Positions 37,457-44,970 of a stretch of DNA of 64,000 nucleotides are shown here, in pieces; positions within the stretch are counted from its first letter, which is position 1, and each line of letters begins with the position of its first letter. The notes below the pieces were generated by a model. The model did no database searches. It worked only from the letters and a program-made list of their open reading frames with translations, and was not told where the DNA came from. The stretch is from Cnuella takakiae. Lineage in GTDB: Bacteria; Bacteroidota; Bacteroidia; Chitinophagales; Chitinophagaceae. The stretch spans positions 3,620,252-3,684,251 of the forward strand of contig NZ_MTFE01000010.1 in the NCBI RefSeq assembly GCF_001953305.1, in the 5' to 3' direction. A program made the translations under genes and the position numbers.

Positions 37457-37583
37457 CTCCGGCCACTTAAACCAACTCCAACAGCTAACTCATGTCAGGT
37501 TGGGGGATTTCCCCCAACCTCCAATCCCTCCCCTTGCTTTAGCCCCACTCTTTTTTTATTTTCTTGGGAGCAAATACCCTCCC

Positions 37584-37996
37584 ATGCTCCCCTACGACCC
37601 AGCCAACCGCTCCTATAGCCGCGATCTCAGCAACCACTCCACCTTCGGCGAAATCACCCTCTGGCAGCAACTGAAATCCCGCCAATTACGCGGATACCAA
37701 TTCTACCGCCAAAAGCCTTTAGACTGGTACATCGCGGACTGCTACTGCCCGGCACTCAAGCTTTTGATTGAGCTGGACGGCTTATATCACGAGGCTCCTG
37801 AAATACAAGCCAAAGACCAACGCAAGGAAAAAATTTACCTGCAATGGGTTTGCAGGTATTAAGGTTTACGGAAAAGGAAGCACAATACGATACAGAAGAA
37901 GTGATTAAAAAACTTAATACCTGGATCGATGATTATGAGCGAACACACCCGGAGGTAGTTGGGAAAAATGTGCGCAAAATGCGGGGAGGCGGTTGA
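37584..37996 (+). pseudogene. Frameshifted DUF559 (Vsr/endonuclease-like) gene
   Basis: Reading from ATG 37584 gives MLPYDPANRSYSRDLSNHST, then TLWQQLKSRQLRGYQFYRQKPLDWYI and the catalytic-type IELDGLYHEAPE, all typical of DUF559 endonuclease-domain proteins (restriction-endonuclease-like fold, related to very-short-patch repair enzymes). The frame then fails at an A6 run (37828-37833). Adding one A restores KDQRKEKNLPAMGLQVLRFT and runs to a TGA at 37994, a normal 137-residue length. So a single-base deletion, a recoding site or a sequence error splits the gene. It sits wholly inside a long inverted repeat and overlaps the open frame of the amidohydrolase at its end. Confidence 0.8.
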
Positions 37997-38021
37997 GGGA
38001 GTTGGTGCATCTTTGCGGGCT

Positions 38022-39785
38022 ATGAAATGGAGGAAATATTTGGAGATAAAGATACTTCCTGTTTTGGGAGGAAAATCCCCCGAACCCGATAGCAGTGAGG
38101 GGCTGCAGGTCGCCCCCTTTTTCACAGGGGGAGGCCACCTAAGCAAAGAGGGAAACCACTTAAGCAAAGTCCTTGCGGCATTGATCATTGGCTTAGCTTC
38201 TTGTAACACCAAAACAGCAGCCGACCTCTTTGTTTATAATGCTACCATCTATACTGTAGACAGCGCCTTCAGCAAGGCGGAGGCCATGGTGATAAAAGAT
38301 GGTAAAGTCCTCGCTACCGGCACCAGGGCTGACTTGGAAAAATCTTATGATAGCAAAGAGCAACTGGATGCCAAAGGCCAGTACATATACCCCGGTTTTA
38401 TTGATGCACACGCGCATTTCTACCGCTATGGGCTCGGCTTGCAAACCGCCGACCTGGTGGGCACCGAAAGTTGGGAAGCCATTCTGCAAAAGCTGCAGTC
38501 ATTTGCCCAAACCAATCCAGACGGCTGGCTGCTGGGCCGCGGCTGGGACCAAAACGACTGGCCCGAAAAAACTTTCCCAACCAAAGAAAAGCTGGATCAA
38601 CTTTTTCCCGATAGGCCCGTACTCCTTACCCGCGTAGATGGCCACGCGGCCATTGCCAATCAGAAAGCATTGGATGCGGCAGGCATAAAGGCTGGCATGC
38701 AACTGACCGGTGGCGATGTGGTTACGGAAGGTGGAAAATTGACGGGTTTGCTGATTGATAATGCCGTGGACCTGGTAGGCGCCAAGGTACCACCGGCAAC
38801 GCCAACACAAATAGCCAAAGCACTGGACCTTGCACAAAACAATTGTTTTGCCATGGGCCTGACCACAGTGGATGATTGCGGGCTGGATTATACCGAAGTG
38901 CAAACCATCGACAGCCTGCAGCAAAAAGGCGAACTCAAGATGCGTGTTTATGCCATGCTTAGCGATGCCGCCCGCAACTATGATTTCCTATTTGCCAAAG
39001 GCCCAATCAAAACCGATTTCCTGAATGTGCGTTCCTTTAAGGTTTATGCCGATGGCGCACTGGGTTCCCGTGGTGCCTGCCTGCTGCAGCCTTACACCGA
39101 TAAACCCAACTGGACCGGCTTCCTCTTATCGCCGCAAAACCATTTCGACTCGGTTGCCCGTATCATTTACAACAAAGGTTTCCAGATGTGTACCCATGCC
39201 ATCGGCGACTCGGGCAACCGCGTGGTGCTGGATATTTATGCCCGTTACCTGAAAGGCAAAAACGACCTGCGCTGGCGCATCGAACACGCACAGGTGGTGA
39301 GCCCGCAGGACTTTGCTACATTCGGTGCCTATGGCATCGTGCCTTCCGTTCAGCCTACACATGCCACTTCCGATATGTACTGGGCGCAGGAGCGCCTTGG
39401 AAAAGAAAGAGAAAAGGGCGCTTATGCTTTTAAGCAGCTGATGCAGCAAAACGGATGGATACCGCTGGGTACCGATTTCCCGGTCGAAGACATCTCTCCT
39501 TTCAAAACCTTTATCGCTTCTGTTTTCAGGCAGGATGCCAAGGGTTGGCCTTCAGGCGGCTACCAACCCAAAAATGGGCTTTCCCGTGAAGAAACCCTAA
39601 AGGGCATGACCATTTGGGCTGCCAAAAGCAATTTTGAAGAAAGGGAAAAAGGCAGCCTCGAAAAAGGCAAACTTGCCGACTTCATCATCCTGGACAAGGA
39701 CCTGATGCAAGCCAGCCTGCAACAAGTGCTCAGCACCAAAGTACACGGCACCTTTATTGGTGGTAAAAAAGTGTTTGGAAGATAA
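38022..39785 (+). CDS. Amidohydrolase (YtcJ-like), 5' end disrupted or start uncertain
   Basis: The amidohydrolase core covers about 520 residues: metal motif GFIDAHAHFYRYG, GWLLGRGWDQNDWP, SFKVYADGALGSRGA, MCTHAIGDSGNR, RIEHAQVV and GTDFPVE, as in YtcJ-type metal-dependent hydrolases that act on amide or N-formyl bonds. A lipoprotein signal LSKVLAALIIGLASC is visible, with the lipid-accepting Cys codon at 38202-38204, but no ATG, GTG or TTG lies just before it. The frame stays open back through the inverted-repeat arm to ATGs at 38022 and 37959 inside the DUF559 tail. I suggest the element's insertion replaced the native start; 38022 is only the nearest in-frame ATG. Function may be impaired. 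Confidence 0.75.
   Translation: MKWRKYLEIKILPVLGGKSPEPDSSEGLQVAPFFTGGGHLSKEGNHLSKVLAALIIGLASCNTKTAADLFVYNATIYTVDSAFSKAEAMVIKDGKVLATGTRADLEKSYDSKEQLDAKGQYIYPGFIDAHAHFYRYGLGLQTADLVGTESWEAILQKLQSFAQTNPDGWLLGRGWDQNDWPEKTFPTKEKLDQLFPDRPVLLTRVDGHAAIANQKALDAAGIKAGMQLTGGDVVTEGGKLTGLLIDNAVDLVGAKVPPATPTQIAKALDLAQNNCFAMGLTTVDDCGLDYTEVQTIDSLQQKGELKMRVYAMLSDAARNYDFLFAKGPIKTDFLNVRSFKVYADGALGSRGACLLQPYTDKPNWTGFLLSPQNHFDSVARIIYNKGFQMCTHAIGDSGNRVVLDIYARYLKGKNDLRWRIEHAQVVSPQDFATFGAYGIVPSVQPTHATSDMYWAQERLGKEREKGAYAFKQLMQQNGWIPLGTDFPVEDISPFKTFIASVFRQDAKGWPSGGYQPKNGLSREETLKGMTIWAAKSNFEEREKGSLEKGKLADFIILDKDLMQASLQQVLSTKVHGTFIGGKKVFGR
38066..38133. repeat. Right arm of long inverted repeat around the DUF559 gene
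   Basis: Begins GGGAGGAAAATCCCCCGAAC and ends TCACAGGGGGAGG, the reverse complement of the arm at 37388-37456. Directly after it comes a direct repeat of CCAC(C/T)TAAGCAAAG (38136-38148 and 38157-38169). It lies within the apparent 5' end of the amidohydrolase frame. Confidence 0.85.
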
Positions 39786-39790
39786 ATGAT

Positions 39791-39925
39791 GAACCACAAA
39801 GACAGGAAGAAACGAAGTAGCACAAAGGGGTTTTGCCATTTGCTAACAAAACCTAGCTCCAGATTAGCCCCTCAAATCATGGCCTTTCTTTGTGCCTACT
39901 TTACTCCATCCTGTCTTTGTGGTTC
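39791..39925. repeat. Inverted repeat with CACAAAG arms
   Basis: Left arm 39791-39828 (GAACCACAAAGACAGGA...GTAGCACAAAGG) and right arm 39884-39925, its reverse complement with a few changes. The outer 17 bases pair perfectly. The loop is about 55 bases. It occupies most of the gap between the amidohydrolase and the glutamine amidotransferase. Confidence 0.85.
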
Positions 39926-39949
39926 AAAAACCTGCAACCCATAACTTTG
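39916..39949 (+). promoter_or_regulatory. Promoter TTTG-N22-TAACTTTG for glutamine amidotransferase gene
   Basis: TTTG at 39916-39919 and an exact TAnnTTTG (TAACTTTG) at 39942-39949, spaced by 22 bases, which fits the Bacteroidota sigma-ABfr consensus. The -7 box ends seven bases before ATG 39957. The TTTG box is part of the right arm of the inverted repeat. Confidence 0.65.
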
Positions 39950-39956
39950 CACCGGC

Positions 39957-40790
39957 ATGAAATTACGCATCGCTATTCTTGATCTTTATGAAGGACAACC
40001 CAACCAGGGGATGCGTTGCCTGCGTGAAATTATCGGGCAGTGGAGCGAGTTTCATGGTCATGAGACCCAGTTCGACGAATTTGATGTACGCCTAAAACAG
40101 GAAGTTCCGGACCTTTCGTACGACATCTATATTTCCAGTGGCGGCCCCGGCAGCCCCCTGGAAAGCGAGGGCAACGAATGGGAGAAAGCCTACTTCAGCT
40201 GGCTCCGCTCCATTGAAAGCTGGAACAACAGCCCGCATATCTTTCCCAAAAAATTTGTTTTCCTGATTTGCCATTCCTTCCAGCTGGTTTGCCGCGATTA
40301 TGGCATTGCCACGGTATGCAAACGCAAGTCAACCTCCTTTGGCGTTTTCCCGGTGCACGTGTTACCGGCGGGCCAGCAGGACCCTGCATTCCGGGCCTTG
40401 CGGGATCCTTTTTACGTGGTGGACAGCCGCGACTGGCAGGTGATCCACCCCAACTGGGAGATCATCCGGCAGATGGGCGCCCAAGTTTTATGTGTAGAGA
40501 AATACCGGCCGCATGTGCCTTATGTGCAGGCCGTGATGGGCCTACGGTTTTCGCCCTGGATGATGGGTACCCAGTTTCACCCCGAGGCGGATGCCCTGGG
40601 TATGGCCGACCATTTACAAAAGGAAGACAAGAAAGAACTGGTCATACAACAACACGGCGCCGAGAAATGGCAAAGCATGATTGAGCAGCTGAATGATCCC
40701 GAAAAGATCATGTGGACCTACGGCCATGTACTGCCCAACTTTTTCGATACCGCTGTACAGCACCGCCTGGCGCTCAACCCGGCTAACTGA
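39957..40790 (+). CDS. Class I glutamine amidotransferase-like protein
   Basis: 277 residues, cytoplasmic. The triad of the class I family is intact: Cys105 in the nucleophile elbow ICHSFQ (less usual than GxCxGxQ), with His208 and Glu210 in GTQFHPEAD. SSGGPGSP supplies the oxyanion strand. The enzyme should take ammonia from glutamine and hand it to a partner synthetase. GMP-synthase-like, CobQ-like and gamma-glutamyl hydrolase branches differ from this sequence. No synthetase domain is fused; the ATP-grasp and GCS2 proteins upstream are candidate partners. A good promoter precedes it, and the hydrolase follows 25 bases after its stop. Confidence 0.85.
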   Translation: MKLRIAILDLYEGQPNQGMRCLREIIGQWSEFHGHETQFDEFDVRLKQEVPDLSYDIYISSGGPGSPLESEGNEWEKAYFSWLRSIESWNNSPHIFPKKFVFLICHSFQLVCRDYGIATVCKRKSTSFGVFPVHVLPAGQQDPAFRALRDPFYVVDSRDWQVIHPNWEIIRQMGAQVLCVEKYRPHVPYVQAVMGLRFSPWMMGTQFHPEADALGMADHLQKEDKKELVIQQHGAEKWQSMIEQLNDPEKIMWTYGHVLPNFFDTAVQHRLALNPAN

Positions 40791-40815
40791 TCCCCTGTTC
40801 CAATTTCCTTTGACA

Positions 40816-41766
40816 ATGAAAATCGTTTATTCTTTCCTGTTAGCCTTGTATAGCCTTGGCGTATTTGCCCAAAAAGACAGTGCTTTCGCTGAAACGCCTC
40901 TTGTGCTGCATACCGCCACCGGCGATATCATGGGCACACTGACCCTTCCAAAAGGAGGCAAAAAAGTACCGGTTGCACTGATTCACTCCGGCTCCGGACC
41001 AACTGACCGTAATGGCAATAACCCCGTGATGCAAAACAACGGCTTACAGATGCTGGCCCATGCTTTGGGTGAGGCAGGCATTGCTACCCTGCGTTTTGAC
41101 AAACGGGGCGTGGCTGCAAGTAAGGCTGCAGCAAAAAGCGAGGCTGACATGCGTTTTGACGATTTTGTACAGGATGCAAAAGCATGGGTGGAACTGCTGA
41201 AAAAGGACCCGCGTTTTTCCGGGTTATATATCCTGGGACACAGCGAAGGCTCGCTCATCGGGATGATTGCCGCTGCTGGAAAGGCTGATGCCTTTATATC
41301 GCTTGCAGGCCCCGGAAGGCCAGCCGCGGTGGTATTGAAAGAGCAGTTTGCCGCCCAGCCTTCCATGGTTAAGAATGCAGCCTATCCCATACTGGACAGC
41401 CTGGCAGCGGGCAAAACAGTGGGCCAGGTACCCCCTTACCTCCTATCCGTTTTCAGGGCTTCTGTTCAACCTTACATGGTTTCCTGGTTCAAATACGACC
41501 CGGCTAAAGAGCTGGCCAAACTTAACATTCCAATCCTGGTGGTACAAGGCACTACCGATATGCAGGTAAGTGTGGAAGATGCGGTCATTTTGCAAAAAGC
41601 CAATCCCAAAGCAAGGCTACTGACCGTACCCAACATGAACCACGTTTTGAAAACATACGAAGGCACCAGCCGGCAGGAAAACTTTGCTACCTATAGTAAA
41701 CCTGAACTCCCGCTGCACCCCCTTTTAGCTAAGGAGATCATCTCCTTTTTGAAAGGGATCAGGTAA
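40816..41766 (+). CDS. Secreted alpha/beta hydrolase
   Basis: 316 residues from ATG 40816, which starts a signal peptide (MKIVYSFLLALYSLGVFAQ); 41 more open codons lie upstream inside the preceding gene. The fold shows ALIHSGSGPTDRNGN (oxyanion region), LRFDKRGVAAS, the nucleophile elbow GHSEGS (Ser143), an acidic residue near VVQGTTDMQV and the histidine in NMNHVLK. It looks like a periplasmic serine esterase or peptidase of the DUF3887-less S9/S33-like kind. Substrate unknown. The short gap to the amidotransferase suggests joint transcription. Confidence 0.88.
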   Translation: MKIVYSFLLALYSLGVFAQKDSAFAETPLVLHTATGDIMGTLTLPKGGKKVPVALIHSGSGPTDRNGNNPVMQNNGLQMLAHALGEAGIATLRFDKRGVAASKAAAKSEADMRFDDFVQDAKAWVELLKKDPRFSGLYILGHSEGSLIGMIAAAGKADAFISLAGPGRPAAVVLKEQFAAQPSMVKNAAYPILDSLAAGKTVGQVPPYLLSVFRASVQPYMVSWFKYDPAKELAKLNIPILVVQGTTDMQVSVEDAVILQKANPKARLLTVPNMNHVLKTYEGTSRQENFATYSKPELPLHPLLAKEIISFLKGIR

Positions 41767-41792
41767 GTGCCATAACCCAAACCTCTTACCTG

Positions 41793-42101
41793 ATGCGCAA
41801 TACTATAATTGGCTTTTTGTTGCTGCTCACCGTTGCCTGCAACAAAGCGGACTTGAGCCTGCCGGAGGGAATCCGCAAACTGGTACAGGACAAAGACTGC
41901 TCCAGCCAACCTTATATGGACCTTTACCGCTGGCAGGGCCAGCAGGTATTTGTATTGAAAATGAAAGGGCCGGCCTGAAGCTGGGTACCGGCTTATTACC
42001 ATACAGATGGCAGTGCACTGGCTTTGCCATTGGGATATAATGCTACAAAGTTTGAACAGGAAGCGGTTTTCCTGTCGACTGTTTGGAACTGCGGGCAATA
42101 A
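41793..42101 (+). pseudogene. Small lipoprotein gene interrupted by an in-frame TGA
   Basis: From ATG 41793 the product is a 61-residue lipoprotein (MRNTIIGFLLLLTVAC, lipobox Cys at 16) ending KMKGPA at TGA 41976-41978. The same frame then continues for 40 sense codons to TAA 42099-42101, giving SWVPAYYHTDGSALALPLGY and ending VWNCGQ. The joined 102-codon frame looks like one small Bacteroidota lipoprotein family, with Cys expected where TGA stands (GPA-C-SWVPAYY). So a TGC or TGT to TGA change is likely. Selenocysteine is possible in principle, but I see no convincing SECIS hairpin. It follows the hydrolase by 26 bases. Confidence 0.6.
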
Positions 42102-42111
42102 CACAAGCGCT

Positions 42112-42119
42112 TACTTTTG
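42112..42119 (+). promoter_or_regulatory. Bacteroidota -7 element TACTTTTG
   Basis: Exact TAnnTTTG, 18 bases before ATG 42138. A TTTG at 42082-42085 is 26 bases upstream, a little outside the usual 17-23 range. Its position overlapping the TTG at 42117 supports ATG 42138 as the true start. Confidence 0.45.
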
Positions 42120-42137
42120 CAATCCACATCTACCCCT

Positions 42138-42488
42138 ATGATCAAAGTTTACGGCATCCTCAATTGTAACACGGTAAAAAAAGCCACCACCTGGCTGCAA
42201 CAGCACAATATTGCTTTTACTTTTCACGATTATAAAAAACAAGGCATCACGGAAAAGCAGCTGCAACAGTGGGCTGCTGAACTTGGATTTGAAAAGCTGG
42301 TGAATACCAAAGGCACCACCTGGCGTGGCCTCAGTGATGTTGAAAAAGCAACCGCAGCAACAGAAGCCGGTGCATTGAAACTGATGCAGGAAAAAACCAG
42401 TGTCATCAAAAGACCGCTTATTGAAAAGGATGGAAAGACCCTTTGCCTGGGCTATGATGAAGCGGCATACAGGCAGGCATTATTGTAG
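42138..42488 (+). CDS. ArsC/Spx/YffB family thioredoxin-fold protein
   Basis: 116 residues. MIKVYGILNCNTVKKATTWL is the YffB-type start, with one Cys in place of the CxxC pair, followed by NTKGTTWRGLSD and the family end SVIKRPLIEKDGKTLCLGYDEAAY. Relatives are arsenate reductases or transcription-linked Spx proteins; YffB-like members are small glutathione- or thiol-linked reductases of unclear role. A TTG at 42117 would add seven residues but overlaps the -7 element. No ars operon is nearby, so arsenate reduction is doubtful. Confidence 0.9.
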   Translation: MIKVYGILNCNTVKKATTWLQQHNIAFTFHDYKKQGITEKQLQQWAAELGFEKLVNTKGTTWRGLSDVEKATAATEAGALKLMQEKTSVIKRPLIEKDGKTLCLGYDEAAYRQALL

Positions 42489-42606
42489 GATTCATGCTGC
42501 CTTCAGCTAATCGCAATAGGCATTCAGCTTCAATTTTGCGCCCTTAACCTAAATACGGACCGCCACCCTTCCTACGTGTTTATTTTACCTATAAACCGTT
42601 CTTATT

Positions 42607-44748
42607 ATGTCCGTTTTTACAGGCAGCAATAGCGTTGCTACCAATGCCAGCACCAGTCCCTTCACTGGCCGTTTCACACCTATTGCCATTTTAGTAGCAC
42701 TGGTGATTACCATTTCCCTGCTTACGCGTACTGTTTTACTGTTCCATCCCAATACGCATTTCAGCTGGACCCTGGGCAATATCGCTGGTGTATTTGGCAT
42801 TGGCCTTTTTTACGACCTTTCGGTATGCGGGTATATCATTTTGCCATTTGTGCTGCATCTATGGCTCACCAATGATGGCATGTATAGCAAAAAAGGAGAA
42901 TGGTTCACCCATTTAGCATTTGCCCTGTTTATGGCGATCCTATTGTTCACCAAAATCATCCCCCCCGACTTCAACAAAGGGTTGTACAAGGCACTGAAAA
43001 TATACATAGCCCTTCGCTGGGCCATTTATACATTTTTGACTTTTCAAACAGCAGCATTCCGGAACAAGTGGCGAGCCGGAGTATTGTATGCCGTATTTAT
43101 GGTCGTTACGTTCCTGCTGCTGTTCAATGGTATCAGCGAAGGATTTTTCTGGAGCGAGTTTTCTACGCGCTACAATTTTATCGCGGTGGATTACCTGGTG
43201 TACACCAACGAAGTGGTGGGCAATATCCGCGAATCGTACCCGGTAAACTGGATTGTTGCCGGCGTACTGCTGGTAACGGTAGCCATCTTTTTCACTTACC
43301 GAAAAACCCTGCAAGCTTCCGTAGCCGCACCCTCCCGCTTTGGCAAACGTACCGCAGGTGCTCTTGCCATGCTGTTGATTTCGGGCATGTTGCACCTTTG
43401 GGTAAACGGCGAAGGGCGTAAGTTCAGTAAAAACGAGTACGCCAACGAACTGGCGGGCAATGGCATTTACTGTTTTGGCAACGCCTTCTGGAACAACGAG
43501 CTGGACTTTTACCAGTTTTACAAAACCCTACCCGATAAGGAAGCTTTTGCCCTGGTGCGCAAGGACCTGGATGTGCCGTATAGCCATTTTATCAGCGCTG
43601 ACCCGTTCAATTTGGACCGCCAAATAAGCTATCCGCAACCAGAGGCCAAACACAATGTGGTGCTCATTTCTGTGGAAAGTTTTTCGGCCGATTTCATGCA
43701 GCATTTCGGCAGCCAGCAAAACATTACGCCTTACCTCGACTCACTGGCAGATAAGAGCCTTTTGTTTACCAACCTGTATGCTTCCGGTACCCGCACGGTG
43801 CGTGGCCTGGAGGCCCTTTCGCTGGCCATTCCGCCCACACCGGGGCAGAGCATTGTAAAAAGACCGCACAACGAAAACCTGTTCTCGCTGGGTTCGGTGT
43901 TCCGGTCAAAAGGTTATACCACGCAGTACATCTATGGTGGCTATGGATATTTCGACAACATGAACTATTTCTTCGGGCATAACGATTACGAGGTTATTGA
44001 CCGTTCTGCACTCAAGCCCGAACAGATCCATTATGAAAACGTATGGGGCGTAGCAGATGAAGACCTCTTTACCCTTGCCCTCAACACCATGGATAGCAAT
44101 GCCGCGTTGGGCAAGCCTTTTTTTAGCCATGTGATGACGGTATCCAACCACCGGCCTTTTACTTACCCCGATGGCAGGATTGATATTCCCTCCACCTCGC
44201 AAAGCAGGGAAGGCGGCGTTAAATACACCGACTATGCCATCAACAAGTTCCTGAAGGAAGCAGCAGCAAAGCCCTGGTTCAACAATACCATTTTCGTGAT
44301 CGTTGCCGACCACTGCGCCGGTAGCGCCGGTTCGGTGCAACTGCCGGTGACAGGCTACCATATTCCCATGATGGTATATGCGCCAGCCCTTTTGAAACCC
44401 CACAGGGAAGAACGTTTGACAGCACAGATCGATATTGCCCCTACTATTTTAGGACTCTTGCATTTCCGCTACCAGTCCAAGTTCCTAGGACAGGACATTC
44501 TGAACCTGCCCGCCGGAAAGGAGAAAGCATTTATCAGCACCTACCAGGGGTTGGGCTTTATACAAAACGGACAATTGGTATTGCAATCGCCGGTTAGAAA
44601 AGTAAAGAGCTTTATCCCTGATTTTAAAACCGGCGATGCCAGGGAGGCGCAGGTACCCGACAGCCTGGTGAAGAAAGCAATGGCCTATTACCAGGTAGCA
44701 GCCTGGGAGGTAAAGCACAAACGTTACGGGAAAATCAACAAATCATAA
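42607..44748 (+). CDS. LTA synthase family membrane phosphotransferase/sulfatase
   Basis: 713 residues: an N-terminal membrane part of about five helices (to about 290) and a periplasmic alkaline-phosphatase-superfamily domain. The metal and catalytic residues line up with LtaS: Glu357 in ISVESFS, Thr397 in GTRTVRG, and Asp568-His569 in VADHCAGSAG. Gram-negative relatives move phosphoglycerol or phosphoethanolamine groups onto glycans or lipids; true lipoteichoic acid is not expected here. The family also contains sulfatases, so the reaction is not certain. It stands alone, 118 bases after the ArsC-like gene. Confidence 0.92.
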   Translation: MSVFTGSNSVATNASTSPFTGRFTPIAILVALVITISLLTRTVLLFHPNTHFSWTLGNIAGVFGIGLFYDLSVCGYIILPFVLHLWLTNDGMYSKKGEWFTHLAFALFMAILLFTKIIPPDFNKGLYKALKIYIALRWAIYTFLTFQTAAFRNKWRAGVLYAVFMVVTFLLLFNGISEGFFWSEFSTRYNFIAVDYLVYTNEVVGNIRESYPVNWIVAGVLLVTVAIFFTYRKTLQASVAAPSRFGKRTAGALAMLLISGMLHLWVNGEGRKFSKNEYANELAGNGIYCFGNAFWNNELDFYQFYKTLPDKEAFALVRKDLDVPYSHFISADPFNLDRQISYPQPEAKHNVVLISVESFSADFMQHFGSQQNITPYLDSLADKSLLFTNLYASGTRTVRGLEALSLAIPPTPGQSIVKRPHNENLFSLGSVFRSKGYTTQYIYGGYGYFDNMNYFFGHNDYEVIDRSALKPEQIHYENVWGVADEDLFTLALNTMDSNAALGKPFFSHVMTVSNHRPFTYPDGRIDIPSTSQSREGGVKYTDYAINKFLKEAAAKPWFNNTIFVIVADHCAGSAGSVQLPVTGYHIPMMVYAPALLKPHREERLTAQIDIAPTILGLLHFRYQSKFLGQDILNLPAGKEKAFISTYQGLGFIQNGQLVLQSPVRKVKSFIPDFKTGDAREAQVPDSLVKKAMAYYQVAAWEVKHKRYGKINKS

Positions 44749-44789
44749 AAAATCGGGAACTGGCTGAAGGGAATATGGCTTTGGCGCTT

Positions 44790-44797
44790 TACCTTTG
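44790..44797 (+). promoter_or_regulatory. Possible -7 element TACCTTTG upstream of queA
   Basis: Exact TAnnTTTG but 173 bases before the queA ATG and without a clear -33 TTG. A long leader would be required. The rest of the gap 44749-44970 shows nothing recognisable. Confidence 0.25.
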
Positions 44798-44970
44798 CCG
44801 CCCATTTTGTACATTGACCATTAACGGTGCCGTAAGACCGGTGGTTGCAGAACTCAGCGTTTAGCGATAATAAAATAGTACAGCGATAGCCCACATCAGG
44901 GCGCTGCTGCTTCTACCCGCTACACTGCCTGGTACCCACCTCATGCGGCAAGGAATAATAAAAACAGCCC

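Noticed and set aside
37821-37845. Programmed -1 frameshift site in the DUF559 gene
   Set aside because: The A6-T3 stretch does not give a proper X-XXY-YYZ heptamer in frame (second codon ATT would have to slip to AAT), so true tandem slippage is unlikely; mutation or transcriptional slippage fits better.
41976-42030. Selenocysteine insertion at the in-frame TGA
   Set aside because: The sequence after the TGA forms only a weak three-base stem around GGTACC; it lacks the usual bacterial SECIS layout. A nonsense mutation is simpler.
42607-44748. Lipoteichoic acid synthesis
   Set aside because: The protein is LtaS-like, but the organism appears Gram-negative; a related phosphotransferase or sulfatase role is more sensible.
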